A DNA stretch of 64,000 nt from Bacteroidales bacterium UBA1180. GTDB lineage: Bacteria > Bacteroidota > Bacteroidia > Bacteroidales > Paludibacteraceae. Every line of letters begins with the position of its first letter. The first letter of the stretch is position 1. A model generated the notes under the pieces. It saw nothing but the letters and a program-made list of their open reading frames with translations, was not told the origin of the DNA and did no database searches. A program made the translations under genes and the position numbers. The stretch spans positions 52,724 to 116,723 of the forward strand of contig DBYS01000011.1 in assembly GCA_002310195.1 (NCBI GenBank). Reading direction: 5' to 3'. Below are positions 8,295-16,794 of this stretch, piece by piece.

Positions 8295-9755
8295 CTATAA
8301 CTGATAGAATCCCGCATACACGATCCCAACGGCAATCTGCGGTTCGTCGTTATACAGTTTTCCGCGCGTCCCGTCCGCACGCGTACCTTGTTTCAGTATT
8401 CCGTACGAGAACTCCGCCTTTACGGCTACCTGCGGGATCGGGAAATAATTGATGCCTGCCGCTACGCGGTGCCTGCCGCACCATGAGTACATATCCGTCG
8501 GTTTGTTGTCGTAGCGGAACATAGAGTCGTAATAATCGTACCGCCCGAATACATAGAACTGCTGATGTTTGGCAACCAGTGCCCGACTGAGGCTGAAGAA
8601 GTCATATCCCGCTTCTATACCTGCCGCCAAAGCATCGCTCGCCACCCATTGCTTGCTCGACACGGATCCTTTGCGCATGGATATATTGTATTGCGTGATT
8701 GCTGCAGCGTCGCTCAGATGACCGTAAGTGAAGTCACCGCGTACAATTGCGCCGTGATCCTTGTACGCAAAATCAAACGCACCGATAGTTACCGTACCTT
8801 TCACATCCTTGTATGCACTCTGATCCAACTCGGCATTGGTCTTGCTCAGCGTATTTCTGAACGAATTGCCGCAGTAGCCGCTCAAACTCAAACGTAGTCC
8901 CTTGACACCCGTATAATCCACGCGTGCTGCCCCGGCGAACACGTTCGCAAGTTTGAACTCGTACGGACTGCCTGTACCGGGTTTGATCCAGTTCTTCCGA
9001 TTGAAGCGGTCGCTGTCCAGACCGGGCAGGAACATCAGCTGATAGTGCCAGCCTCTGGGCGTCGAACCCATGAATGTCAACGCCACTTCATGCCATGTGC
9101 TCGGCATGATGGTGAACTCGCCCTCGTTCCTGTAAACACCGAAGTACTCCGTTGACTCATGATGTGCGTTCAGTCCGCCTACAGGTATAACCTGCATACC
9201 GGCACGCAGTATTGCGTATTGATTGAACTTCTTCTGCAGCCAGAACTGCTCCAGCGCAACCTCGCCGCCACGTTCTATCTCGCTCTCATACTCACCGCCT
9301 TCTTCTTCTTCGATCTCTACTGCCGATTCCGTTCCGCCATGCTCAAACTCGATCTCCGTGCCTACACTCCAGCCCTTGCCGAAATCATAGCCAAGATAAA
9401 CGACCACATGAGGCAAATCGAACTCGCCGTAATGGTCGTTGGCATATTTCTCGGGATTCTTTCCGTAACGCAGATAATTATTGCTGTAGAAGCAGTGTTT
9501 TGCCGTCACCTCGCCGTAACCGCCGATGGTAAACCGGCCTCGCCTCTCGGCCTTCGTCGTGTCCTTTCGCTGCGTAGCACCGGTCATGGCATCGACACTA
9601 ACCGATTTTGGGGATACGCTGTCTTTGCGTTCCAGTCGCTCAATCCGCCGTATCAGTGCCTGAAGGTCTGAAACGCTCACCTTTATCGAATCTTCCGCAC
9701 GCACTCCTAACGCGCATATAATCAGCAGCAAAGCGGTAAGTATATGTTTTTTCAT
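8295..9755 (-). CDS. Outer-membrane beta-barrel porin with acidic segment
   Basis: 486 residues. I use the ATG at 9755, preceded by a strong AAGGAG site and followed by a signal peptide (MKKHILTALLLIICALGVRA). A short coiled coil follows the signal (SVSDLQALIRRIERLERKDS). From about residue 70 the sequence alternates aromatic and glycine-rich strands typical of a porin, ending in an aromatic strand (IVYAGFYQL). One segment is strikingly acidic (VEIEEEEGGEYESEIE) and could bind cations. As first gene of the operon it may admit the substrate handled by the imelysin protein. The exact porin family is not resolved. Confidence 0.75.
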   Translation of the reverse strand: MKKHILTALLLIICALGVRAEDSIKVSVSDLQALIRRIERLERKDSVSPKSVSVDAMTGATQRKDTTKAERRGRFTIGGYGEVTAKHCFYSNNYLRYGKNPEKYANDHYGEFDLPHVVVYLGYDFGKGWSVGTEIEFEHGGTESAVEIEEEEGGEYESEIERGGEVALEQFWLQKKFNQYAILRAGMQVIPVGGLNAHHESTEYFGVYRNEGEFTIMPSTWHEVALTFMGSTPRGWHYQLMFLPGLDSDRFNRKNWIKPGTGSPYEFKLANVFAGAARVDYTGVKGLRLSLSGYCGNSFRNTLSKTNAELDQSAYKDVKGTVTIGAFDFAYKDHGAIVRGDFTYGHLSDAAAITQYNISMRKGSVSSKQWVASDALAAGIEAGYDFFSLSRALVAKHQQFYVFGRYDYYDSMFRYDNKPTDMYSWCGRHRVAAGINYFPIPQVAVKAEFSYGILKQGTRADGTRGKLYNDEPQIAVGIVYAGFYQL

Positions 9756-9808
9756 TTGATTATTCTCCTTTCGGTTTTCACCTTTTAATCTTCTTCTTAT
9801 TTGTACTG

Positions 9809-9839
9809 CAAAGTTACGATTTTTTTTCGATTTCCGCAA
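9809..9839 (-). promoter_or_regulatory. Vegetative promoter of the porin-imelysin-dihaem operon
   Basis: On the minus strand TTG (9839-9837), a 20-bp spacer, then TAACTTTG (9816-9809). It lies about 54 bp upstream of the porin start. Confidence 0.7.
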
Positions 9840-9895
9840 TCCCATAATGCAGGGATTTTTGAGAGAACAACCAGCATTGCTACGGTTTACCCGCT

Positions 9896-9979
9896 ATCCC
9901 CAATTATAGGTAGCACGAGCGCACTACATCCATTCTTGAAGTTGCTGATACGGAAACACATATCCCCATTTGTGGGGAT
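9896..9979. promoter_or_regulatory. Candidate operator region between divergent promoters
   Basis: ATCCCCA-N4-TGGGGAT at 9962-9979 is a perfect 7-bp-arm palindrome. It ends 14 bp upstream of the regulator's -33 element. A half site, ATCCCCA, occurs at 9896-9902, nearer the porin promoter. A LuxR-type dimer would recognise a dyad of this size. I infer it controls both directions. Confidence 0.5.
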
Positions 9980-9993
9980 TTTGCGTCTGCGCC

Positions 9994-10024
9994 TTGCAAA
10001 TGTGCAAAAAATTCACTAACTTTG
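9994..10024 (+). promoter_or_regulatory. Vegetative promoter of the hemerythrin-LuxR gene
   Basis: TTG at 9994-9996 (in TTGCAAATGT), 20-bp spacer, TAACTTTG at 10017-10024. Confidence 0.75.
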
Positions 10025-10078
10025 TACCCGTGTTCGGCAGATTGAAGCTATCGATCGGGAACACTAATTTATTGAATT

Positions 10079-10957
10079 ATGTACAAAGCCAGTGACAAAA
10101 TATGCGACCTCATGTCGCATGAGGAGGACGCAATACAGATCATCAGCCGTTTCGGGCTGGAGATGGGAGTTGGTGAACAGACTATCGAACAAGTGTGTGA
10201 CTCACACGGGGTGCACACGCCTACGTTCCTCGCTGTCGTTAATTATAAGGTATTTAAGTTACGCGCTCTGCCTGCCGACATCGACATCCCCACGCTACAG
10301 CGATACCTGCACAATGCCCACACGTATTTTCTGGACTTCCGTCTGCCGCGTCTGCGCCGCTCTCTCATCGAAGCGATCATCCCCGCCGACCCGACAACTA
10401 AGATTCCCGGACTGATCCTGCGCTGCTACGACGAATTTGTTGACGAGATACGCACACATATCGAACATGAGAACGAAGGCCGTTATGATGAACATGAACA
10501 CGACGACCAACGTATTACGGACAAGTTGTCCGAGATCAAGAACCTGATTATCAAGTACTACCCGACTACTCCAACCTCTACGGAAGGGACGGTTACTTAC
10601 ACACTTATCGGTGTGATGAGCGACCTGTGGCACACCGAGCACGACTTCTCCGACCATTGTGCCATTGAGGACGACATACTACGTCCGGCATTGCTGCGCA
10701 ACCAAGCCCGTTGCGCCCAACGGCAGAAAACCGCCAGCGAAGAGACGGAGGAACTGAGCGCCCGCGAACGGGACGTGCTGGTACAGATTGTTAAAGGATT
10801 AAGTTACAAGGAGATTGCCAATGTCCTGCATATCTCCACGCACACGGTTATCTCTCACCGCAAGCACATTACCCGCAAACTGAATATCCATTCTTCCGCC
10901 GGACTGACGATCTACGCCATCGTCAATCATCTCGTAGATCTCGGCAGCCTGGAGTGA
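10079..10957 (+). CDS. Hemerythrin (RIC-like) domain fused to a LuxR-type HTH regulator
   Basis: 292 residues. Residues 1-60 resemble the ScdA N-terminal motif of RIC/YtfE iron-centre repair proteins. Residues 75-210 form a helical hemerythrin domain with candidate di-iron ligands H78/H81, H127/H130 with E131, H185/H188 and H193/E197 (WHTEHDFSDHCAIEDDI). Residues 226-290 are a LuxR/GerE helix-turn-helix (LSARERDVLVQIVKGLSYKEIA, then HISTHTVISHRKHI). This architecture suggests a transcription factor that senses oxygen, nitric oxide or iron through a di-iron centre; that is inference. It diverges from an iron/haem-type operon, with a palindrome between them. A strong terminator follows. Confidence 0.8.
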   Translation: MYKASDKICDLMSHEEDAIQIISRFGLEMGVGEQTIEQVCDSHGVHTPTFLAVVNYKVFKLRALPADIDIPTLQRYLHNAHTYFLDFRLPRLRRSLIEAIIPADPTTKIPGLILRCYDEFVDEIRTHIEHENEGRYDEHEHDDQRITDKLSEIKNLIIKYYPTTPTSTEGTVTYTLIGVMSDLWHTEHDFSDHCAIEDDILRPALLRNQARCAQRQKTASEETEELSARERDVLVQIVKGLSYKEIANVLHISTHTVISHRKHITRKLNIHSSAGLTIYAIVNHLVDLGSLE

Positions 10958-10988
10958 TAGCATTCATATAAGTTTTTGTTAATAGACG

Positions 10989-11017
10989 AACAAACCCGGC
11001 GGATTGCCGGGTTTGTT
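10989..11017. terminator. Bidirectional terminator
   Basis: A perfect 12-bp stem, AACAAACCCGGC/GCCGGGTTTGTT, with loop GGATT. It sits between the convergent hemerythrin-LuxR and PUR-alpha genes. Confidence 0.85.
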
Positions 11018-11041
11018 GTGTCAAATGGTCTAGTCTTGGAA

Positions 11042-11458
11042 TCAGTCTTTTCCCATCAGGCGGTCAAGCAGACCGCGTTTCTTCTCTGCAGGCGCTTCAG
11101 CTGCTTCTGCCTCCGCTGTCGCTGCTGTCGCTGCTGCTGCGGGCGCTTCGGTAGCGTCAGCGGGCACCCATTCGCGTCGGTCTTCGATATCGCCAACCTG
11201 CGATTTGACGTAGGCGATCACATCATCGAGCCCTTCGGTGAAGTGCGCAAAATCCTCTTTGTAGAGGAAGAGTTTGTGTTTCTCGAACTGCGGGGCTTCC
11301 TCACCAGTTACTCGCTTCTTACTCTCCGTGATACACAGGTAGAAATCGCCGGTACGGTCTTTCTTGACGTCCAGATAATAGATTCGTTTACCTGCTTTCA
11401 CCGAACGGGAATAGACGATCTCCGCTTCCCGTCTGTCATCAAACTTTCTGTTTTCCAT
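11042..11458 (-). CDS. PUR-alpha family (DUF3276) nucleic-acid-binding protein
   Basis: 138 residues. The first ~85 residues form a PUR repeat domain (EAEIVYSRSVKAGKRIYYLDVKK, then GDFYLCITESKK and KHKLFLYKEDFAHFTEGL). The remainder is a low-complexity Ala/Glu tail ending in a basic RGLLDRLMGK motif. Bacterial PUR proteins bind single-stranded or duplex nucleic acids and can regulate transcription; the target here is unknown. It is monocistronic, with its own promoter on the minus strand. Confidence 0.88.
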   Translation of the reverse strand: MENRKFDDRREAEIVYSRSVKAGKRIYYLDVKKDRTGDFYLCITESKKRVTGEEAPQFEKHKLFLYKEDFAHFTEGLDDVIAYVKSQVGDIEDRREWVPADATEAPAAAATAATAEAEAAEAPAEKKRGLLDRLMGKD

Positions 11459-11501
11459 CTCAATAATCTCGGGCTACGCCCCTTATTAGTTAAACCGATT
11501 G

Positions 11502-11532
11502 CAAAGGTACAAAAAAGTTTTGATATTTGCAA
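11502..11532 (-). promoter_or_regulatory. Vegetative promoter of the PUR-alpha gene
   Basis: Minus strand TTG (11532-11530, in TTGCAAATAT), 20-bp spacer, TACCTTTG (11509-11502). Confidence 0.75.
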
Positions 11533-11553
11533 GCAAATAAATTTTTTCGTTGC

Positions 11554-11603
11554 AAAAATTTCTATTTGTTTAAATTTTTTCACAGTAAAAATTTCTATTT
11601 GTT
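11554..11603. repeat. 17-bp direct repeat between divergent promoters
   Basis: AAAAATTTCTATTTGTT occurs at 11554-11570 and again at 11587-11603, 33 bp apart start to start. It lies in the AT-rich region between the PUR-alpha and nusB promoters and could be a regulator site. Confidence 0.5.
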
Positions 11604-11630
11604 CACAAATACGATTTTTTCTTGCGAAAA

Positions 11631-11662
11631 TTTGGAAATATGAGATATTTTTCGTATCTTTG
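11631..11662 (+). promoter_or_regulatory. Vegetative promoter of the nusB operon
   Basis: TTTG at 11631-11634, 20-bp spacer, TATCTTTG at 11655-11662. The nusB ATG follows 23 bp downstream. No equally good promoter was seen between here and namZ, so it may drive a roughly 12-kb operon. Confidence 0.75.
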
Positions 11663-11684
11663 CGTGTTTTTTATATATCGCATT

Positions 11685-12641
11685 ATGATCAATCGAACAC
11701 TGATACGAATCAAGGTCGTTCAGACGATGTTTACGTACAACCAGAACGACGGTTCGCTGCCGTCGGAGGCGCGGAAGCAGCTGCTACGGAGTTTTGCGGA
11801 CACGTACGATCTGTATATGCTGCTGCTGGATTTTGCGAGTGCGCTGACCTCGTATGCCGACGAGCAGTTGCAGGAGCGCATAGCCCGTTCGCAAGCCACG
11901 CATACCTCGTTTACGCCGAACAGGCGGTTTATCCGCAACCGTTTTGCGGAGCAGCTGTTCACTAATCAGCGATTGCGCCGTGAGTTGCAGGAGCGTCATC
12001 TGAGTTGGGAGACGGGCATGCCGGCTGTGCGGTCGGTGTACCTGAGTCTGGTGGCTACGCCCTGGTACAAGGAATATATGGATCAGGCGGAGTGTACGTA
12101 CGAGGACGACAAACGCATATGGCGTAAGATCTACACCGAGCTGCTGCCGGGCAACGAGGCGATGCTTGCCGCGCTGGAAGAGATGGAGCTGGAGCTGGAT
12201 CACTTTACGTGGGTGACGGATCTGGATTTTGTGCTGTCGTACGTGGTAAAGTCGGTAAGGAAGTTCCGCGAGGAGGAAGGTGTGGAGCAATCGCTGCTGG
12301 AGATGTTTGACTCGGAGGAGGATCTGACGTTTGCGACCTCGCTGCTGCAGCATACGATCGAGCATAGGGACGAGTACAATGCGCTGATCGATGCGAACCT
12401 GAAGAACTGGGATCCCGAGCGCGTGGCGTGGATGGACAGGATCATACTGCTGGTGGCTCTGGCGGAGATCATAAACTTCCCGGAGATAGCGTTGCAGATA
12501 TCGCTGAACGAGTATATAGAGATCGCCAAGGAGTACTCGGGCGACAAGAACTACTTCTTCATCAACGGCATACTGGACGGTATCATCCGCCAGCTCAAGC
12601 GTGAAGACAAACTGCTGAAAGCGGTAGAACTGGATAACTAG
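11685..12641 (+). CDS. nusB: Transcription antitermination protein NusB
   Basis: 318 residues. NusB joins the complex that keeps RNA polymerase processive on rRNA operons. The conserved helical NusB domain is C-terminal (about 200-310), with MDRIILLVALAEIINFPEIALQISLNEYIEIAKEYS cut by an FFINGILDGI motif. The extended N-terminal half (LIRIKVVQTMFTYNQ start, then a charged helical region) is usual for Bacteroidota NusB and makes it about twice the size of E. coli NusB. I start at the ATG at 11685, since longer readings would begin inside the promoter. It heads the nusB-yajC-ybbR order. Confidence 0.9.
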   Translation: MINRTLIRIKVVQTMFTYNQNDGSLPSEARKQLLRSFADTYDLYMLLLDFASALTSYADEQLQERIARSQATHTSFTPNRRFIRNRFAEQLFTNQRLRRELQERHLSWETGMPAVRSVYLSLVATPWYKEYMDQAECTYEDDKRIWRKIYTELLPGNEAMLAALEEMELELDHFTWVTDLDFVLSYVVKSVRKFREEEGVEQSLLEMFDSEEDLTFATSLLQHTIEHRDEYNALIDANLKNWDPERVAWMDRIILLVALAEIINFPEIALQISLNEYIEIAKEYSGDKNYFFINGILDGIIRQLKREDKLLKAVELDN

Positions 12642-12666
12642 TGCCCTAGTTTCCTAGTCCCCCTAG
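12638..12666. repeat. CTAG-word spacer repeat after nusB
   Basis: The nusB-yajC spacer consists of iterated words built on CCCTAG/TTTCCTAG. The reverse complement contains ACTAGGAAACTAGGG, which also occurs in the spacer at 17416-17460. Confidence 0.55.
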
Positions 12667-12694
12667 AAAAATTAATCAACTAAAATAATTACAC

Positions 12695-13048
12695 ATGTTA
12701 GCAAACATTTTATTACTGATGCAAAACGGCACGGCGAGTGCCGGTGCAGGTGCAGAAGGCGCTCAAGGCAGCCAATGGTCGTTCTGGATCATGATGATCC
12801 TGATCTTCGTAGTGTTCTACTTCTTTATGATTCGTCCGCAGTCGAAGAAACAGAAAGAGTTGCAGAAGCAACGCGAAGAGATGAAGAAAGGCGATAAGGT
12901 TGTGACCGCCGGCGGCATATACGGCGAGATCAAGGAAGTGAAGGACAACTACTTCCTGATCACGATCGACAAGGACGTGACGATCCGCGTAGATAAGAAC
13001 AGCGTGTTTGCTTCAGCCGCAGACGCTCAGCCGGAAGTTAAGAGCTAA
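12695..13048 (+). CDS. yajC: Preprotein translocase subunit YajC
   Basis: 117 residues. YajC is a small inner-membrane partner of SecDF in protein translocation. One hydrophobic helix (WSFWIMMILIFVVFYFFMI) is followed by the signature RPQSKKQKELQKQREEMKKGDKV, then a soluble domain with VVTAGGIYGEIKEV. The length is typical. It lies 53 bp after nusB and 20 bp before ybbR. Confidence 0.92.
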   Translation: MLANILLLMQNGTASAGAGAEGAQGSQWSFWIMMILIFVVFYFFMIRPQSKKQKELQKQREEMKKGDKVVTAGGIYGEIKEVKDNYFLITIDKDVTIRVDKNSVFASAADAQPEVKS

Positions 13049-13068
13049 GAGGTTAGAGGTTTAGAGAG

Positions 13069-14079
13069 GTGAGTGATGTATTAGGCCGCTGGTGGCGGGC
13101 ATTCAAGAGGTTCTGGCACAGCAGAGACGCGCTGGTGTATCTGTCGTTTGTGTTGTTGGCGACCATCATCTGGTTTACCAACGCGTTCAGTACGCGCCGC
13201 GAGGTGACGATCATCATGCCGGTGACGTACACGCATATACCCGACGATTACATCTTTGCCACGCCTCCGACCGATCATGTGCGCGTGAGCGTTGAGGACG
13301 AGGGTATAGACCTCTTCCGCAACCGCAAGCGCCGGTACACGCTGGCCATCGACATGACGGACTATATCCACGGAGAGGAAGGTACGTTTATGATCCCGAT
13401 GGACGAGGTGCGTACGGTGATCGTTCAGCAGCTGGTAGGCGATGCGGGACTGGCAGCCTTCGCGCCGGAAGTACTGACCGGCACATACACACGCCAGCAC
13501 GAGAAGACAGTGCCGGTGGTATATACGGGTCAGGTCAAGCCTGCTGCGCAGCACCAGTTGTGCGGTGAGGTAGCTATCCTGCCGCGCGTAGCGAGCGTGT
13601 ATGGCACGGAGCAGGACCTGGCCGGTGTGGAGCAGGTGGAGACCGCCTGGACGGATTTTGAGGGCGTGCAAGACACGTTCGTTACCCGTCTGCCGCTGAT
13701 TGCGCCCAAAGGGCTGCGCGTGGTGCCTGACAGCGTGAGTATGCAGGTGATAGCCGAGCAGTTCACCGAACGGGCTATGCAGCTGCCTATATGCGCGCCG
13801 GACCTCAGCAGCGAAGGACAGGTGTTGCACCTCTTCCCGAGTCAGGTGACGGTAACGTTTCGCGTAGGCACGGCGTGGTTCAACAAAGTGAGCGAGGGGG
13901 ATCTGGAGGCGTACGTAGAGTTGCCGCAGGACGGCACGGATCATCTAGGAGTACAAGTGACGAACAGAAACCCGCACATCACGCATATACGCGTCAAACC
14001 CGAAGAAGTAGAATACTTAATTGAGAACTATGACAGCCATTCAGATGGTGGATCTGCAGCGGCAGTACAGGCGCATTAA
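13069..14079 (+). CDS. ybbR: YbbR-domain protein
   Basis: 336 residues from a GTG start, since no in-frame ATG gives a better beginning. One N-terminal membrane helix at about residues 23-40 (LVYLSFVLLATIIWFTNAF) anchors an extracytoplasmic stretch of YbbR-like beta repeats. In other bacteria the family (CdaR) controls the diadenylate cyclase CdaA; in Bacteroidota it follows nusB-yajC and its function is not settled. Its 3' end overlaps the next gene by 50 bp, an unusually long overlap. In this phylum coaE often comes next, but an aminotransferase takes that place here. Confidence 0.78.
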   Translation: MSDVLGRWWRAFKRFWHSRDALVYLSFVLLATIIWFTNAFSTRREVTIIMPVTYTHIPDDYIFATPPTDHVRVSVEDEGIDLFRNRKRRYTLAIDMTDYIHGEEGTFMIPMDEVRTVIVQQLVGDAGLAAFAPEVLTGTYTRQHEKTVPVVYTGQVKPAAQHQLCGEVAILPRVASVYGTEQDLAGVEQVETAWTDFEGVQDTFVTRLPLIAPKGLRVVPDSVSMQVIAEQFTERAMQLPICAPDLSSEGQVLHLFPSQVTVTFRVGTAWFNKVSEGDLEAYVELPQDGTDHLGVQVTNRNPHITHIRVKPEEVEYLIENYDSHSDGGSAAAVQAH

Positions 14080-15160
14080 GCCGGAGCTGGACGCTGCCAT
14101 TCAGGCCGTGATAGACAGTGCGGCCTTCGTGAAAGGTGCACAGGTCGAGCAGTTTGCCCGACACCTGGAGTCGTACACCGGCGCGAAGCACGTCATACCC
14201 GTAGCGAACGGCACGGAGGCGTTGCAGATAGCGCTGATGGCGCTGGGGCTGCGTCCCGGTGACGAGGTGATCACTCCTACGTTCACGTTCATAGCTACCG
14301 CCGAGGTCGTAGCCCTGCTGGGGTTGACGCCGGTGGTGGTGGATGTAGAATGGGGCACGATGAACATGTCGGTGGAAGCCGTACGCAAAGCCATCACGCC
14401 GAGGACGAAAGCGATCGTGCCTGTTCACCTGTTCGGCCAGTGCGCAGATATTGAGCCGCTGCTGAGGATTGCGAAAGAGAAGAACCTGTATGTGGTGGAA
14501 GATACGGCGCAAGCTATCGGCGCACGCTACACGTTCAGCGACGGCAGGACGACACAGGCGGGAACGATGGGAGACATAGGTTGCACGAGTTTCTTCCCCT
14601 CGAAGAACCTTGGCTGCTACGGCGACGGCGGTGCGTTGATGACCAACGATGACGAGCTGGCGCAGAAGATCCGCGTGATTGCCAACCACGGTATGACCGT
14701 TCGGTATCACCACGACATGATCGGTGTGAACTCGCGTCTGGACACTATCCAGGCGGCCGTGCTTGACACCAAGCTGCCGCACCTGGATGAGTACACAGCT
14801 GCACGTCAGCGTGCCGCGGCGTACTACGACCGGGTGTTCGCGGGTTGCGACAAGATCATCGTGCCCGAGCGCGCGGCATACAGCACGCACGTGTTCCACC
14901 AATACACGCTACGCATAGTAGGGGCAGACCGCAACGCCGTGCGCGAACGGCTGACAGCCGCCGGCGTGCCGGCAATGATATACTACCCTATCCCGCTGCA
15001 CATGCAGAAGGCCTATCAGGACTCGCGGTACAAACAGGGCGACTTCCCCGTAGCCGAACGATTGGCGGCGTGTGTGCTCTCGCTGCCGATGCACACCGAG
15101 CTTGACGACGAACAGTTAGAGTACATCACCGAGCAGGTGCTCAATGCCGTAAAATCATAA
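14030..15160 (+). CDS. DegT/DnrJ/EryC1-family sugar aminotransferase
   Basis: 376 residues. PLP-dependent aminotransferase of nucleotide-sugar biosynthesis. Visible are the N-terminal IQMVDLQRQY, substrate/PLP segments ANGTEALQIALMALGL and PTFTFIATAE, the aspartate of VEDTAQAIGA, and the PLP lysine in FFPSKNLGCYGDGG (K192). The ATG at 14030 is chosen because family members begin with IQMVDL; the reading from TTG at 14021 adds three residues. It overlaps ybbR by 50 bp. It lies outside the capsule locus, so its product may feed an envelope glycan made elsewhere; the substrate is unknown. Confidence 0.88.
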   Translation: MTAIQMVDLQRQYRRIKPELDAAIQAVIDSAAFVKGAQVEQFARHLESYTGAKHVIPVANGTEALQIALMALGLRPGDEVITPTFTFIATAEVVALLGLTPVVVDVEWGTMNMSVEAVRKAITPRTKAIVPVHLFGQCADIEPLLRIAKEKNLYVVEDTAQAIGARYTFSDGRTTQAGTMGDIGCTSFFPSKNLGCYGDGGALMTNDDELAQKIRVIANHGMTVRYHHDMIGVNSRLDTIQAAVLDTKLPHLDEYTAARQRAAAYYDRVFAGCDKIIVPERAAYSTHVFHQYTLRIVGADRNAVRERLTAAGVPAMIYYPIPLHMQKAYQDSRYKQGDFPVAERLAACVLSLPMHTELDDEQLEYITEQVLNAVKS

Positions 15161-15196
15161 ATCAAAAATAGCCCGAAGGGCGACAAATCACAAATA
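15159..15196 (+). repeat. 38-bp spacer repeat upstream of rpoN
   Basis: The spacer between the aminotransferase and rpoN carries AAATCAAAAATAGCC, a dyad GCCCGAAGGGC, then CGACAAATCACAAATA. It aligns without gaps at 32 of 38 positions with 4319-4356 inside coaBC. Confidence 0.65.
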
Positions 15197-15201
15197 GTAT
15201 A

Positions 15202-16794
15202 ATGGCTCTATCCTTAGCGCAAAAACAGGTATTACAGACCAAGCTCAGTCCCCAGCAGATCCAGATCGTACGGATGCTGGAGATCCCGGGTGTGGAGTTG
15301 CAGCGCCGTATCAACGAAGAGCTGCAGGAGAACCCTGCGCTGGACGAAGGCAAAGATCCCGAGCAGCTGCGCGAGGAGAACGAGCAGAAGCGCAGTGAGG
15401 ATTTTGACGGCGAGGATTATCAGGATGATGACGGTTTGGACAAGGACTACAACGACGACGAGCCTGAGGAGCTCTACCCGAGCGAGAGCGTAGTAGATGG
15501 CAGCAAGACCTACGACAGCGATGACGAGGATTATGCCAACCCGCTCGATAATCCCGATTTCAACTACGACGCGTACATCAGTGACGACGAGACGCCCGAC
15601 TACAAGACCCGTATAACGAACTACGCCGACCCGCAGGAGACGATGGACTCGACGTTCACCGGTTCGCCTTCCCTGGTAGAGCACCTAAAGTCGCAGGTGT
15701 ATCTGACCAAGATGACCAAGCCCGAACGGCATATAGCTAAGTTCGTGGTGGGGAACATCGACGAGGACGGCTACCTGCGCCGCACGGCCGAGGAGCTCGA
15801 AGATGACTTGGCATTCCGCGAGTCGCTCGTGGTGCCGCACGAGCTGATGGTGGATATAATCGACCAGATCAAGCAGTTCGACCCGGCCGGCGTAGGTGCG
15901 TACGACCTGAAGGAGTGTCTGCTCATCCAACTCGAGCAGCGCGAATCGACGCCTGCCAACCAGCGTGCCATACAGATACTGACCGAGCAGTTCGAGGCGT
16001 TCAGCCGCCGGCACTTTGAGCGCATACGCAGCAAGTACGGTCTGACGGAGGATGAGATGCACGACGTGATCAGCGAGATCGAGCACCTCAACCCCACTCC
16101 GGGTGCAGCGTGGGCAGGCACAAGTTACGACACCCACGGCGCAACGATCATCCCGGACTTCCTCGTCGAGAACCGTGACGGCGAACTGGTGATGCAGCTG
16201 CTGGACGGCGAGATACCCGACCTGCACGTGAGCACCGATTACCAGCAGATGATGAAGGATTATGCCGCCCGCAAGCACAACCTGACCGAGGCGGAGAAAG
16301 AGACGGTGCAGTTCGTAAAGTCGAAGATCGACAGCGCCAAGTGGTTCATCGACGCGATCAAGCAGCGCAACGAGACGCTGACACGAACGATGATAGCGAT
16401 CATCGAGGCGCAGCGCGACTTCTTCTACGAAGGCGACGACAGCGCGCTCAAGCCGATGATCCTGCAGGACATAGCCGACAAGACCGGTTACGACGTATCG
16501 ACCATCTCGCGCGTGAGCAACTCGAAGTACGTGCAGACGGAGTTCGGCGTGTTCCCGCTCAAGCACTTCTTCTCCGAAGGCATGCCGAACGTGGAGGGCG
16601 ACGAGGTCTCGACGCGCGAGATCAAACAGGTGCTGCGTGAGATCATCGACCGCGAGGACAAAGCCCACCCGCTCAACGACGATGAGCTGGTGGCAGCAAT
16701 GAAAGAAGCCGGTTACCCCATCGCGCGGCGCACGGTAAGCAAGTATCGCCAGCAGCTCGGCAAGACGATTGCGCGGCTCAGGAAACAGATGTAA
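15202..16794 (+). CDS. rpoN: RNA polymerase sigma-54 factor
   Basis: 530 residues. Alternative sigma factor recognising -24/-12 promoters and needing AAA+ activators. Region I is clear (MALSLAQKQVLQTKLSPQQIQ, then ELQENPALDE). It is followed by a long acidic region II (about 50-150), the core-binding domain, and the -24 recognition RpoN box ARRTVSKYRQ (508-517). Length and order fit the family. A -24/-12-like sequence occurs in this window upstream of clpB. Its stop directly abuts the next start (TAAATG). Confidence 0.95.
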   Translation: MALSLAQKQVLQTKLSPQQIQIVRMLEIPGVELQRRINEELQENPALDEGKDPEQLREENEQKRSEDFDGEDYQDDDGLDKDYNDDEPEELYPSESVVDGSKTYDSDDEDYANPLDNPDFNYDAYISDDETPDYKTRITNYADPQETMDSTFTGSPSLVEHLKSQVYLTKMTKPERHIAKFVVGNIDEDGYLRRTAEELEDDLAFRESLVVPHELMVDIIDQIKQFDPAGVGAYDLKECLLIQLEQRESTPANQRAIQILTEQFEAFSRRHFERIRSKYGLTEDEMHDVISEIEHLNPTPGAAWAGTSYDTHGATIIPDFLVENRDGELVMQLLDGEIPDLHVSTDYQQMMKDYAARKHNLTEAEKETVQFVKSKIDSAKWFIDAIKQRNETLTRTMIAIIEAQRDFFYEGDDSALKPMILQDIADKTGYDVSTISRVSNSKYVQTEFGVFPLKHFFSEGMPNVEGDEVSTREIKQVLREIIDREDKAHPLNDDELVAAMKEAGYPIARRTVSKYRQQLGKTIARLRKQM

